Source of the DNA: CALBZG01 sp964486295
Lineage (GTDB): Bacteria > Bacillota > Clostridia > Peptostreptococcales > Anaerovoracaceae
Reading direction: 5' to 3'
Length of the DNA: 64,000 nucleotides
Assembly: GCA_964486295.1 (NCBI GenBank)
Contig: CAZAMF010000009.1
Location: forward strand, 1 to 64,000
Both the position numbers and the translations under genes were made by a program. This document shows positions 17,208-29,327 of the stretch, piece by piece. Every line of letters begins with the position of its first letter. Within the stretch, counting starts at the first letter, position 1. The notes below the pieces were generated by a model. That model saw only the letters and a list, made by a program, of their open reading frames with translations. It did not search any database and was not told the DNA's origin.

Positions 17208-18176
17208 TCATAAATCGTTTCTATAGGCCTTTCTATCTACATCAGTAATGGCTCCAGTGGAAACTGCTTCAATTATTTCCTTGACGCCATCCCGGACGTG
17301 TCTTGTAACTGAGAAACCTAACACATTTTTTATCTTTTCAAAGGCGACCCTGTAATCCCGAAGGTCTGTCCCGACATCTACGTATTTTATTTCTAAATCC
17401 GGCACAAACTCCTTTACAAAATCTACAATCTGCTGTTTCTGGAAATTTTCATCGGTATCACCGACGTTAAATATTTGATTACGGGATTCCTCCGGTTTTT
17501 CAATGACAAGTTTTATTGCCCGGGCAACATCATATACATGTACATAAGGCCTTACGGTTTTAGGAAGAAAAATTTCCAAAGACCTGTTAAGGTAACCATA
17601 GGCGGCAAATTCATTCACTGTCAAATCGAAACGCATACGCGGCCCAATGCCGTATACAGTGGAGAACCTGAGTATTGTCCAGTTCAACTCATCCCCTACT
17701 GTGTCAAACAGGTACTTTTCCATATCCACCTTTGACTGTGCATATAAACCCAATGGGTTAAGCACTGACTTCTCTGTCGCAAGTTCATCTTGTGGCACGG
17801 TGCCGTAATTGCTGCAAGTAGTGGCAAATATAAATTTAGTGACATTTTTTGATTTTGCCAAGTCAATAACGCGTCTAGTACCGGCATAATTTGTATTTCT
17901 TGCCTCTTCAGGGTATTTATTGCATTCGGGCTCCCCCACTACTGCTGCGAGATTTACAACAGTCGTATCTTGATCAATGTACTGCCCATACACGTCTGTT
18001 TCGTTTATATCACAACGTATCAGCTTGAAATTTTGATTTTGCAGGGCTCCTATAATAGGTTCAAATCCGAATTTCAGCTTATCGACTCCGATAACCTGAT
18101 AGCCGTTTTCAAGCAGCAGATAGGTTAGCGTGGAACCAATATATCCTGCAGCTCCTGTAATTAAAACTTTCTTCAT
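17208..18176 (-). CDS. NAD-dependent epimerase/dehydratase (extended SDR)
   Basis: 322 residues. The N-terminal NAD-binding motif GAAGYIG (8-14) and the catalytic YAQSK (about 150-154), preceded by a Thr/Ser (TTCSNYG), define an extended short-chain dehydrogenase acting on a nucleotide sugar. GGAGGT seven bases upstream supports the start. A GalE, dTDP-glucose dehydratase or reductase role cannot be separated by eye. It heads an apparent operon with a membrane protein and the LCP protein, so it probably makes a sugar for envelope glycans. Confidence 0.85.
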   Translation of the reverse strand: MKKVLITGAAGYIGSTLTYLLLENGYQVIGVDKLKFGFEPIIGALQNQNFKLIRCDINETDVYGQYIDQDTTVVNLAAVVGEPECNKYPEEARNTNYAGTRRVIDLAKSKNVTKFIFATTCSNYGTVPQDELATEKSVLNPLGLYAQSKVDMEKYLFDTVGDELNWTILRFSTVYGIGPRMRFDLTVNEFAAYGYLNRSLEIFLPKTVRPYVHVYDVARAIKLVIEKPEESRNQIFNVGDTDENFQKQQIVDFVKEFVPDLEIKYVDVGTDLRDYRVAFEKIKNVLGFSVTRHVRDGVKEIIEAVSTGAITDVDRKAYRNDL

Positions 18177-18268
18177 TTACCAGACCTCCAAATTCATTCC
18201 TTCAGCTTTATTGGTGTTAAAAACTCAAGCAATTCAGTTATCATAGGCATTCTACAGACTATATGTTG

Positions 18269-20857
<2,589 letters not shown>

Positions 20858-20902
20858 CTTGCCACCCCCTTTAAACGTTTACGAACAACTAGCCAATCGA
20901 TC

Positions 20903-21223
20903 TTACTCAACAATAACCGCAGTTCCCGAAACGGAAACCATCATCATGTTTCCGCCCTGGCCCAGCACTTCATAATCCACATCGATGCCGACCACCGCAT
21001 TTGCTCCCATGTCCAAAGCCCGCTGCTCCATTTCTGAAATCGCACTCTGCCTGGCAACAAGGAGTTCTCCCTCATAGGATCTCGCTCTTCCTCCAAAGAA
21101 ATTCGTAAGCTCTGCGGCAAAATCCTTGATGAAGTCCACACCCGTTATCACTTCGCCAAATACAACTCCCTTATATTCGACGATCTTTTTCCCTTCAACA
21201 GTTGGTGTTGTTGTCACAATCAT
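20903..21223 (-). CDS. YbjQ family protein (UPF0145)
   Basis: 106 residues, typical of YbjQ: MIVTTTPTVEGKKIVEYKGVV, GRARSYEGELLVARQSAISEM and MGANAVVGIDVDYEVLG. The family forms pentamers and has no agreed function. Its ATG overlaps the TGA of the symporter gene (ATGA), and AAGGAGG sits inside the end of that gene, so the two are translationally coupled. clpB follows after 45 bases. Confidence 0.9.
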   Translation of the reverse strand: MIVTTTPTVEGKKIVEYKGVVFGEVITGVDFIKDFAAELTNFFGGRARSYEGELLVARQSAISEMEQRALDMGANAVVGIDVDYEVLGQGGNMMMVSVSGTAVIVE

Positions 21224-22608
21224 TTTATTTCCTCCTTATAAAACGTTTTTTTACCTGCAATCCATCCCATGGCAAGTACGATCAGCGAGCATCCGACTCC
21301 AAGAAAAAGCGGATCGAATGCAGGCGGCATCATAAATTTGCCTATCAGCACGAAAGCAGGTCCGACAATCATCGAAACGATCGCATACTTTTTATCGATC
21401 CTGCCCGGCAAGAACAACGCCATAGTTAACGCACCGAAAGCGGTTGCACCTCTAAGTCCCATAGACATGAAGCTCCATCCCAGAATGAGAGTGCCCATAT
21501 TCCCACTGGACAGCAGCGCTGCGCACAATAGGATGATGACGATCACGATTCGTGCGGCCATCAGCATATTGGCGTCTCCGGCTTTTTTATTAAAATATAC
21601 CCTATAAATGTCATAAGTTATCATCGAACTTAGGCCCAATGCTACGCCCGCTCCCGTGCCCACAACAGCAACCAGCAGCGTGGCCAGGATGACCCCGGCG
21701 AAGATCGGCGGCAGTTTTTCCATGATGAAAAGCGGCAATGCAATGGATGATTTAATATCGGGGTAATTTAATTTCATATATAAGCCGACAAATATTCCTC
21801 CAATGCCAACTAAAGGTATCAGAAAAGCGCTAAGCAACGCGCCCTGTTTTGAAATCTTGAGGCTTCGTGCCGATATCACTGCAGAAATATAGGCTTGTGT
21901 TGTGAGTACGCCCAACACAAGCGAAATACCGGCTCCGATATCCACTGATGCCCCTCTTGCAATCAGGCTGAAATATTGCTCTTCCGGCAACGCAGCCCTA
22001 AAAGCCGCGTATCCCCCACCCAGTTTCAACGCGATAATGCCGCAAATCCCCACTGATCCGTACAGCAATATGGTTTTTGCAATGCCCACATAGCCTGAGC
22101 CCCAGACGCCTCCGAAAACCACATAAACTAGCATGAGGAATATGATGATCGCAGTCGCCGCAAAAGGATTGATGCTGCTGACTGCCGTGATCAGCGCAAT
22201 TCCGGATAGTATCTGAGAAACAATACTCAGAAAGCTCCCCAGAGAAGTCAGCAAGGTTGCAACCGTGCTGGATGTTCTGCCATATTCTCGTGAAAAAACC
22301 TGCGGCATTGTTTTGATTTCACTGGTGTATAGGGGCTCCGCATAAAATACTGCAAGGGCGAGACATCCGATGCCTCCCCCAAGGGTAAACCACCAGGCGG
22401 AGAATCCGTATGTGAAAGCCAGTTGTGCTGTTCCGATGGTCGAGGCGCCTCCGACAAGAGTTCCGATAATCGTACCGGCGACTATTCCGATTCCGGCTTT
22501 TCTGCCTCCTGAAGCGAAATCCCCGGCGGATTTAACCCGCCGCCCAGAATACAGGCCTACTCCTGTTATCAAACCTAGCACTAATATTGCTCCGAGATAA
22601 TACATCAT
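21220..22608 (-). CDS. sodium:solute symporter family protein
   Basis: 462 residues with about 12-13 hydrophobic helices. The beginning (GLYSGRRVKSAGDFASGGRKAG) and LVGGASTIGTAQLAFTYGFSAWWFTLGGG match the sodium:solute symporter family (PanF/PutP/SglT type), which couples uptake to sodium. The substrate is not predictable. The end is coupled to ybjQ by an ATGA overlap, so symporter, ybjQ and perhaps clpB form one unit. Confidence 0.9.
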   Translation of the reverse strand: MMYYLGAILVLGLITGVGLYSGRRVKSAGDFASGGRKAGIGIVAGTIIGTLVGGASTIGTAQLAFTYGFSAWWFTLGGGIGCLALAVFYAEPLYTSEIKTMPQVFSREYGRTSSTVATLLTSLGSFLSIVSQILSGIALITAVSSINPFAATAIIIFLMLVYVVFGGVWGSGYVGIAKTILLYGSVGICGIIALKLGGGYAAFRAALPEEQYFSLIARGASVDIGAGISLVLGVLTTQAYISAVISARSLKISKQGALLSAFLIPLVGIGGIFVGLYMKLNYPDIKSSIALPLFIMEKLPPIFAGVILATLLVAVVGTGAGVALGLSSMITYDIYRVYFNKKAGDANMLMAARIVIVIILLCAALLSSGNMGTLILGWSFMSMGLRGATAFGALTMALFLPGRIDKKYAIVSMIVGPAFVLIGKFMMPPAFDPLFLGVGCSLIVLAMGWIAGKKTFYKEEIK

Positions 22609-22701
22609 TCTATACTCTCCGATTTCGGTTAATTGTGAAAAAAATTACATGTCACGGTATACGATGTGGAAATACATTTGTATCAACCGTGCGACTACAG
22701 T

Positions 22702-22737
22702 AAAAAGGCTTGACCCAGTATAGATCCTGGCCAAGCC
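22702..22737 (-). terminator. intrinsic terminator after the small Cys protein gene
   Basis: On the minus strand GGCTTGGCCAG pairs with CTGGGTCAAGCC (one internal mismatch) and is followed by TTTTTAC. It lies about 40 bases after the stop at 22778, which supports that small gene being real. Confidence 0.75.
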
Positions 22738-22777
22738 CCAAGTAAACGAACCTTAACATTGAGCAATCGGGTCATGC

Positions 22778-22957
22778 CTAGTGATGAGTGTGATAGTCCT
22801 CCCATCGCTTTGCTCTTTCCTCTACCGTTTCTTCAATGTTATCCATATCGATTATACATGCCGGTCTGGTTCGGCTGTACTCTCGTTTCATGCAATACTT
22901 GGATAACGAGCACTCGCGCTTAGGGGAGCATTCTTTCTGTAACTCATACAGTTTCAT
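22778..22957 (-). CDS. 59-residue Cys-containing protein, unknown
   Basis: An ATG at 22957 with AGAGGT six bases upstream opens a 59-codon frame ending in TAG. It begins MKLYELQKECSPKRECSL and ends RAKRWEDYHTHH. Four cysteines (about residues 10, 16, 22 and 34) fall in the first 35 residues with spacing C-x5-C-x5-C-x11-C, which suggests a metal or Fe-S site. The second half is charged. Good ribosome-binding site, own terminator and non-random composition argue that it is expressed. I do not recognise the family. Confidence 0.65.
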   Translation of the reverse strand: MKLYELQKECSPKRECSLSKYCMKREYSRTRPACIIDMDNIEETVEERAKRWEDYHTHH

Positions 22958-23204
22958 AATAAACCTCTTTCCTAGTTGCTGAATTCATAGTCTGGGGCAT
23001 TTTGCTCAAGCTAAACCATCAGTAGCTAAATATTTAATTTGAATTGAATTAATTTATATATTTTATATTAGCACATTATTAAAAATTGGAAACCCATTTT
23101 CTTATCTATTTGATATATTTGTCATATATTCGTATATTTGTTCCGTACATTATGTTATAATATGGTTTTGAATTTTAGAGTATGACGTTAAGGAGCAGTG
23201 TATC

Positions 23205-24029
23205 ATGATTTTTATCGAACTTCTAAAAGCCGCTATTCTCGGCATTGTGGAAGGTATTACGGAATGGCTTCCAATCAGCAGCACCGGCCATATGATCCTG
23301 GTAGAGGAGTTTATCCGGCTGGATGCTTCGGATGCCTTTATGGAGATGTTTCGAGTGGTCATTCAACTGGGAGCGATCATGGCTGTTGTGATCCTGTATT
23401 TCCATAAACTAAATCCATTTTCTCCTAAAAAGTCAAAAGAAGAGAAAATGGAAACAATGTCGATCTGGTATAAAGTATTGGTAGGTGTCCTTCCGGCTGC
23501 TGTTCTGGGGATATTGTTTGACGATTGGCTCAATGACAAATTCTATAATTACCAGACCGTTGCCGTGATGCTGATTATCTACGGAATCCTTTTTATCGTG
23601 ATAGAAAACCGCAATAAGAATTTTGAGCCCACGGTCAGTTCTTTTGAAAATCTGACTTACAGAACTGCCTTTCTGATCGGTATGTTTCAGGTGCTGTCTC
23701 TGATCCCGGGAACTTCCAGATCAGGCGCTACCATACTCGGAGCGATCATTCTCGGTACCTCACGCTCCATTGCGGCAGAATTTTCTTTTTTCCTTTCAAT
23801 ACCTGTTATGTTCGGCGCCAGCGCGCTGAAGCTGTTTAAGTTCGGTCTGGATTTCACGGGGCAAGAAATCGCCATACTGATCACCGGCATGGTTGTAGCT
23901 TTTGTGGTCTCGATCCTCTCCATCAAATTTCTCATGAGTTACATTAAAACGAACGATTTTAAAGTATTCGGTTTTTACCGCATACTCTTAGGGCTTATCG
24001 TCATGGGATACTTTCTTCTATTGGGATAA
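23205..24029 (+). CDS. uppP: undecaprenyl-diphosphatase (BacA/UppP)
   Basis: 274 residues, multi-helix membrane enzyme that removes a phosphate from undecaprenyl diphosphate so that the lipid carrier can be reused. Both catalytic signatures are present: EGITEWLPISSTGHMIL (about 16-32) and PGTSRSGATILG (about 168-179). TAAGGAG lies nine bases upstream. It is a lone plus-strand gene; a TATAAT box is visible at about 23155, with no good -35. Confidence 0.95.
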   Translation: MIFIELLKAAILGIVEGITEWLPISSTGHMILVEEFIRLDASDAFMEMFRVVIQLGAIMAVVILYFHKLNPFSPKKSKEEKMETMSIWYKVLVGVLPAAVLGILFDDWLNDKFYNYQTVAVMLIIYGILFIVIENRNKNFEPTVSSFENLTYRTAFLIGMFQVLSLIPGTSRSGATILGAIILGTSRSIAAEFSFFLSIPVMFGASALKLFKFGLDFTGQEIAILITGMVVAFVVSILSIKFLMSYIKTNDFKVFGFYRILLGLIVMGYFLLLG

Positions 24030-24059
24030 TCAGGACCGGTCATCTGCCCGGCCCCGTCT

Positions 24060-26294
24060 CTATCCGCACTTGGAATATCCGCAATTTCTACAGACCACGC
24101 ATCCGCCTTCATGTTCCAGTTTGCTTCCGCAATCAGGGCAGAATTTTGCATGCTTTGCTTCGGCCGGAGAAATTTCCGGTTCTGCTTCCGTATAGGCAAT
24201 TCCGGATGTGGTCAACTTCCCGGCTTCTGAAGCCTTGATGACCTTTTCTATGGTCTTCGCTATCGCATCCGGGCAGGAAGTGACTCTCATCCCTTCCTGT
24301 CTTATTGTGGATGGACAGCGGATCCCTTTCAGTTGTTCGATCAGAACCTGACTTTTGATCCCGCTTCGCAGGGCGATTGATACGAGCCGTGCCGTGGCTT
24401 CGGATTGAGAAGGGCAGCCGCCTGTCCGCCCTGTATTGGTAAACACTTCGCAAATGCCGTGTTCGTCATAATTGACGGTGATATAAAGGTTGCCGCATCC
24501 GATCCTGACTTTTTCAGTGAAACCTTTGGTAACTGAAGGCCTTGAGCGCGGTATGATTTCACCGCTTTCCTGTATAATTTTTTCCTGGATTTTACCAATA
24601 TTAAGAACCTGTCCCTTGCGTGAGCCGTCACGATAGATGGTAATCCCTTTACAGTCAAGGGTGTAGGCAAGCTTGTACACTTCAGACACATCTTCGGGAG
24701 TGGCTGAATTCGCAAAATTAACTGTTTTAGATACCGCATTATCCGTGTATTTCTGAAAAGCTGCCTGCATTTTTACATGCCACGCCGGAGATACATCCTG
24801 TGCGCAAACGAATATCTTTTTCATGCTTTCAGGAAGTCCCTCCACCTTTGCCAGCGACCCTTTGTTGACAATTTCCTCGATGACCCGTGCGGAATACAAA
24901 TTGCTTTCTGAAAGCCTGTTTTTCATGATTTGGTTTATTTCTGTAAGGTGGGTCCCATCCATCACGTTCCTGGTATACGCAAATGCAAATACAGGTTCTA
25001 TTCCTGAAGATACGCCCGCAATAATCGAGAGTGTTCCCGTGGGTGCGATGGTGGTTACTGTCGCATTGCGGATCGGCTTTCCGTTTTTATAAATGCTTTC
25101 TGAAAATAGCGGAAAAGCGCCTCTTTGTTCGGCCAATTTTTCACTTGTTTCATGCCCGACAGCATTAATCATCTCCATGATGTCCGCACCCATAGCAACG
25201 CCCTCGGCACTGTTATACGGGATCTCCATCAGCAGCAGCATGTCTGCGAATCCCATGACGCCCAGCCCGATTTTTCTCGTCAGTTTTGTAATCCGCTCAA
25301 TTTCATCCAACGGATATTTATTTGCATCGATGACATTATCAAGAAAGTGGATCGCATCCCGTACTGTTTGTTCGAGCTTATCACGGTCCAATGCATAACG
25401 GCCTGATTCATTTTTTACATGATTGGCCAGATTGATGGACCCTAGGTTACAGGATTCATAAGGGAGCAGCGGCTGCTCCCCGCAAGGATTCGTGGCTTCG
25501 ATCGATCCTTGGGATGGAACAACATTGTCTCGATTGAGGCGATCGAGGAAGATAATACCGGGTTCGCCGGTCTGCCAGGCTGAATTTACAATGGTATTGA
25601 AAACTTCTCTTGCATCCATTCTATCCACTGTTTCTTTTGTGCCGGGATCGATAAGATCATATTGGCCGCCGGTTTCTACCGCTCTCATAAACTCTTCCGT
25701 AATGCCGACAGAAATATTGAAATTATTCAGTTCGTTCTCATTATTTTTGCAGGTGATGAAGGAAATGATGTCCGGATGATCCACTCTCAGGATGCCCATA
25801 TTGGCTCCTCTGCGCGTCCCTCCCTGTTTCACCGCTTCGGTAGCGGCATTGAAAACCTTCATAAATGATATCGGGCCACTGGCGACGCCCCCGGTAGAAT
25901 TGACCGCTGCACCCTGCCGTCTGAGTCGTGAAAATGAAAAGCCTGTTCCGCCACCGCTCTTATGTATCAGCGCGGCATTTTTTATAGCATCAAAAATACC
26001 CTCCATGGAATCTTCAACAGGAAGGACGAAGCATGCCGACAGTTGCCCCAGCGGGCAGCCGGCATTCATCAGCGTCGGTGAATTCGGCAAGAAGTCGAGT
26101 TCTGTCATCATTTCATAAAATCGACGGGCTGTTTCGGCAACATCAGATTCGGGGTCATAATTTCTGTCTGCAGCAGCGATGGCGTCCGCTACTCTTTGAA
26201 ACATTTCTTCTACTGTTTCAATGACCTGGCCCTGGGAATCCCTGTTCAGGTATCTGTGTTCCAATACAGCTCTTGCATTTTCGGTGATCTTCAT
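24060..26294 (-). CDS. nrdJ: vitamin B12-dependent (class II) ribonucleotide reductase
   Basis: About 744 residues from the ATG at 26294; AAGGAG lies 12 bases upstream and directly after the stop of the upstream gene. The enzyme reduces ribonucleotides using adenosylcobalamin. FLPNSPTLMNAG, SACFVLPVEDS, KSGGGTGFSFS and NPCGEQPLLPYESCNLG (catalytic Asn, Cys, Glu loop) are visible. The C-terminus carries a swivelling Cys region and a zinc ribbon (CPDCGS...CVVCRNCG), as usual in single-chain NrdJ. This implies a need for B12, although no cobalamin pathway is seen here. Confidence 0.95.
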   Translation of the reverse strand: MKITENARAVLEHRYLNRDSQGQVIETVEEMFQRVADAIAAADRNYDPESDVAETARRFYEMMTELDFLPNSPTLMNAGCPLGQLSACFVLPVEDSMEGIFDAIKNAALIHKSGGGTGFSFSRLRRQGAAVNSTGGVASGPISFMKVFNAATEAVKQGGTRRGANMGILRVDHPDIISFITCKNNENELNNFNISVGITEEFMRAVETGGQYDLIDPGTKETVDRMDAREVFNTIVNSAWQTGEPGIIFLDRLNRDNVVPSQGSIEATNPCGEQPLLPYESCNLGSINLANHVKNESGRYALDRDKLEQTVRDAIHFLDNVIDANKYPLDEIERITKLTRKIGLGVMGFADMLLLMEIPYNSAEGVAMGADIMEMINAVGHETSEKLAEQRGAFPLFSESIYKNGKPIRNATVTTIAPTGTLSIIAGVSSGIEPVFAFAYTRNVMDGTHLTEINQIMKNRLSESNLYSARVIEEIVNKGSLAKVEGLPESMKKIFVCAQDVSPAWHVKMQAAFQKYTDNAVSKTVNFANSATPEDVSEVYKLAYTLDCKGITIYRDGSRKGQVLNIGKIQEKIIQESGEIIPRSRPSVTKGFTEKVRIGCGNLYITVNYDEHGICEVFTNTGRTGGCPSQSEATARLVSIALRSGIKSQVLIEQLKGIRCPSTIRQEGMRVTSCPDAIAKTIEKVIKASEAGKLTTSGIAYTEAEPEISPAEAKHAKFCPDCGSKLEHEGGCVVCRNCGYSKCG

Positions 26295-26310
26295 TTTACA
26301 AATATTCTCC

Positions 26311-27183
26311 TTACACATTCCCAATATGGATATACTTCAAGCCGGCTTTCTCGCCGATTTTTTTCGCCATCTGCAGTGTTTCCAGCGGGGTGATAGGGGT
26401 GTCGGGCATTTTATAGGCCGGGAAAAACCGAGTTATATGCCACGCTACATCAGGGCTTACTTCCTTTGCAAGGAAATTCGCCATTTCCTCCAACTGCTGA
26501 ACCTGGTCGTTTAAGCCAGGTATAATGAGTGTTGTAATTTCCAAGTGAACACCTGCCTTATACAATTGTACTATATTTCGCATAACCGGTTCCGCTTTGC
26601 CGCCACAGTATTTTTCATATACGCCCTCTTTTGGCCCTTTTAAATCGACATTGGCTGCGTCCAGATACGGGATAATAAGTTCCAATGTTTCCGTTGTCAT
26701 GAATCCGTTGGTATGCCATACATTCTTCAGCCCTTTTTCCCTGGCGAGCTTCATTGTGTCCAGAGCGTACTCAAGGAAAATAGTTGGTTCGGAATAGGTG
26801 TAAGCTATAGACGGGCAACCCCAATCCAAGGCTCGTTGAACGTGCTCTTCAGGAGATACCGGCTCTCCGATGATGATTTTATCCGGTTTCGGGCTTTGAG
26901 ATATTTGCCAGTTCTGACACCACATGCAGCGCAGGTTGCAGCCCGCCGCTGCAAAGGAATAAACTCTGGTTCCGGGCATAAAATGATAAAGAGGCTTTTT
27001 TTCCATGGGATCATTTGCAGCAGCGATGGTAATACCGTAATTCAAGGTATAGAGTGTTCCTCCATGGTTTTCTCTGACCCCGCATACCCCACGCTTTCCG
27101 TCTCTGATCCTGCATCGATGGCTGCAAACTCCACATTTCACCTCGCCGGATTCCAACTTTTCATATAATATCGCTTCTTTCAT
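26311..27183 (-). CDS. amrS: AmmeMemoRadiSam system radical SAM enzyme
   Basis: 290 residues. The radical-SAM Cys triad is in AGCNLRCMWCQNW (about 79-91). An N-terminal Cys-rich zone (CGVCSHRCRIRDGKRGVCGV) and EKKPLYHFMPGT are typical of the AmrS subfamily (relatives of PflA and YjjW). In many genomes AmrS is found with Memo and AMMECR1 proteins; neither is adjacent here. It is followed by nrdJ with 16 bases between and preceded by metK, so its cofactor S-adenosylmethionine is made by its neighbour. The physiological role is unsettled. Confidence 0.85.
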   Translation of the reverse strand: MKEAILYEKLESGEVKCGVCSHRCRIRDGKRGVCGVRENHGGTLYTLNYGITIAAANDPMEKKPLYHFMPGTRVYSFAAAGCNLRCMWCQNWQISQSPKPDKIIIGEPVSPEEHVQRALDWGCPSIAYTYSEPTIFLEYALDTMKLAREKGLKNVWHTNGFMTTETLELIIPYLDAANVDLKGPKEGVYEKYCGGKAEPVMRNIVQLYKAGVHLEITTLIIPGLNDQVQQLEEMANFLAKEVSPDVAWHITRFFPAYKMPDTPITPLETLQMAKKIGEKAGLKYIHIGNV

Positions 27184-27198
27184 GATGTTCCTCCTTCC

Positions 27199-28377
27199 CT
27201 ACAACTCTTTGCTGAGAAGATCGGCTTTATCTGTCCTCTCCCACGGCAAATCCAACTCCGGTCTCCCGAAATGGCCATAGCAGGCAGTCTTTCTATAGAT
27301 AGGACGCCTCAGATTCAGGTTTTCAATGATGGCGGATGGCCGTAGATCAAAATGGATCCTGACCAGTTCTTCGATTCTCTCCTCCGGTATCCTGCCCGTC
27401 CCAAAAGTGTCCACCAAAATAGACACCGGATGGGATACTCCGATCACGTAAGCGATCTGGATTTCGCATTTGTCCGCCAGCCCTGCCGCGACGATATTTT
27501 TGGCAACATATCTGGCGGCGTATGTGCCTGAGCGATCAACTTTAGTGGGATCTTTCCCGGAAAACGAACCCCCGCCATGCCGGCTGTAGCCGCCGTATGT
27601 ATCAACTATGATTTTTTTGCCGACCCAGCCCGAATCGCCTGCCGGTCCTCCTATCACAAATCGACCGGTTGAATTCACATAATACCTGGTATTCTCATCC
27701 AGAAGTTCTATCGGAACAACCTTTCGGATCACTTGATTAATCATATCGTTTTTGATTTGATCATACGAAACGGATTCATCATGCTGGCATGCGATGACCA
27801 CCGAATCGATGCGATTGACCCGATCCCCAAGATATTCCACTGTGACCTGGGTTTTCCCGTCCGGTCTCAAGTACAGGATTTCGCCGGTTTTACGTACTTC
27901 TGCAAGTTTTTTGGCCAACCGATGTGCCAAAACAATCGGCATAGGCATCAATTCCGGGGTTTCGTTGCACGCAAATCCAAACATGATGCCCTGATCGCCG
28001 GCACCCAGAAGATCCAGTTCGTCACCGGAACCCGCCTTATATTCCAATGAGGCATTGACGCCGGCAGCTATGTCGAGAGACTGCTTATCGATTCCCGTCA
28101 ACACAGAGCAATTGTCTCCGTCGATCCCGTATTCGGTGTCCGTATAGCCAATTTCCATCATAATATTTCTTGCTATCTTAGAAATGTCGATTGAACTGCG
28201 TGTTGTGATCTGACCGTAAATCATAACGAGGCCGGTACTTGCGGAAACATCACAAGCAACACGACTGTACGGATCCTGTTCCAGAATGGCATCCAATATG
28301 CCATCCGCGATCTGGTCGCAGATTTTGTCAGGGTGGCCTTCGAGAACTGATTCCGAGGTGAAAAACCATTTTTTCAT
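27199..28377 (-). CDS. metK: S-adenosylmethionine synthetase
   Basis: 392 residues from the ATG at 28377 (GGGGAGGT upstream), normal for MetK, which makes SAM from ATP and methionine. The signatures GHPDKICDQIADGILD, GAGDQGIMFGFA and GGGSFSGKDPTKVDRS are intact. I looked for a SAM-I, SAM-II or SAM-III type leader in the 85 bases upstream and see none. It is the first gene of metK-amrS-nrdJ. Confidence 0.96.
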   Translation of the reverse strand: MKKWFFTSESVLEGHPDKICDQIADGILDAILEQDPYSRVACDVSASTGLVMIYGQITTRSSIDISKIARNIMMEIGYTDTEYGIDGDNCSVLTGIDKQSLDIAAGVNASLEYKAGSGDELDLLGAGDQGIMFGFACNETPELMPMPIVLAHRLAKKLAEVRKTGEILYLRPDGKTQVTVEYLGDRVNRIDSVVIACQHDESVSYDQIKNDMINQVIRKVVPIELLDENTRYYVNSTGRFVIGGPAGDSGWVGKKIIVDTYGGYSRHGGGSFSGKDPTKVDRSGTYAARYVAKNIVAAGLADKCEIQIAYVIGVSHPVSILVDTFGTGRIPEERIEELVRIHFDLRPSAIIENLNLRRPIYRKTACYGHFGRPELDLPWERTDKADLLSKEL

Positions 28378-28463
28378 AGCATACCTCCCCGCCGAATGGC
28401 GATAGATGAGCATAGGAAATGTTCACCGGTTTATTGATTATATTTTACCCTGTTTGTTGAAGT

Positions 28464-29297
28464 TTAAATATTCTTTTCAGACCGGTCAAATCCGCCGATC
28501 CATAGAATCGCAGAGAATCCAGCAGCGAAGGTCAAAACGCAATACACGATGTCAGCCTGGCCGGGCAAGCCTGGAAAGACTTCAAACAATGATCCCAGCA
28601 TAAAACCGATGATCAGCATATACGTAAATTGAGGATGACGATCCATGGCTCTCTCCAGAAGTCCTGCAGTAAGATAAGTGCCTGCCAGGACTCCGAGGCC
28701 CAATGGGGTCAGATAAAGAAGATCGACTTCCTTGATAGCATTCAGTGTCAAATCGTAAATACCCATCATCAGAAGGATGTAAGATGCGCTTATGCCGGGT
28801 AAAACCAGTGCTACTGCGATGATCACCCCGGCTATGATGATCATGAAAAAGTTGATGAAGTTGAATCCCTCGCTGACCTTTATCAGTCCGGAAGGGAGAA
28901 ACATCGTAGCAATCCCGAGAGCCATTCCCAGAGACGCCACAACCATATTCACCGGCTTGATTCTTGATACTCTCACTTTTCTGTACAGCGGGGGGATGCT
29001 GCCAATAATCGCACCCATAAACAGGAACATCATCGGTTTGTTCCATAGTGTCACTGCGCTGAGCATCGGTCCGGAGAATAATATAATACCGACCAGAACG
29101 GCCACAGAAAACTGCCCCAGCAAAGTGACGTTTTCTTTTAAATTCTGTCTCAACGTGCTTACTGCATGGATCAGATCATCATAGACCCCCAAAATAATGG
29201 CCATGGTCCCACCGCTGGCGCCGGGGATCAGCATGGAAGCACCTACGATCAGGCCTTTTATCATTCGCTTAGCCAAGTTGTCTTTTATTTTTATCAT
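28464..29297 (-). CDS. popT: DUF368 family polyprenyl-phosphate transporter (PopT)
   Basis: 277 residues with about eight hydrophobic helices. GASMLIPGASGGTMAIILGVYD and the related inverted-repeat motif LVLPGISASYILLMMGIYD are the DUF368 hallmarks. Members of this family have been shown to return undecaprenyl phosphate to the cytoplasmic face of the membrane. Together with UppP it would complete carrier recycling. AGGTG seven bases upstream supports the start. Function is inferred from family knowledge. Confidence 0.87.
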   Translation of the reverse strand: MIKIKDNLAKRMIKGLIVGASMLIPGASGGTMAIILGVYDDLIHAVSTLRQNLKENVTLLGQFSVAVLVGIILFSGPMLSAVTLWNKPMMFLFMGAIIGSIPPLYRKVRVSRIKPVNMVVASLGMALGIATMFLPSGLIKVSEGFNFINFFMIIIAGVIIAVALVLPGISASYILLMMGIYDLTLNAIKEVDLLYLTPLGLGVLAGTYLTAGLLERAMDRHPQFTYMLIIGFMLGSLFEVFPGLPGQADIVYCVLTFAAGFSAILWIGGFDRSEKNI

Positions 29298-29327
29298 AAT
29301 AGCACCTGTCCGTTATTTTTTTGAAAT

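Noticed and set aside
20858..20902. CIRCE or CtsR operator before clpB
   Set aside because: The 45 bases between ybjQ and clpB contain neither TTAGCACTC-N9-GAGTGCTAA nor a GGTCAAA repeat.
28378..28463. SAM riboswitch upstream of metK
   Set aside because: Only 86 bases without the conserved helices or a terminator; a good ribosome-binding site is all that is visible.
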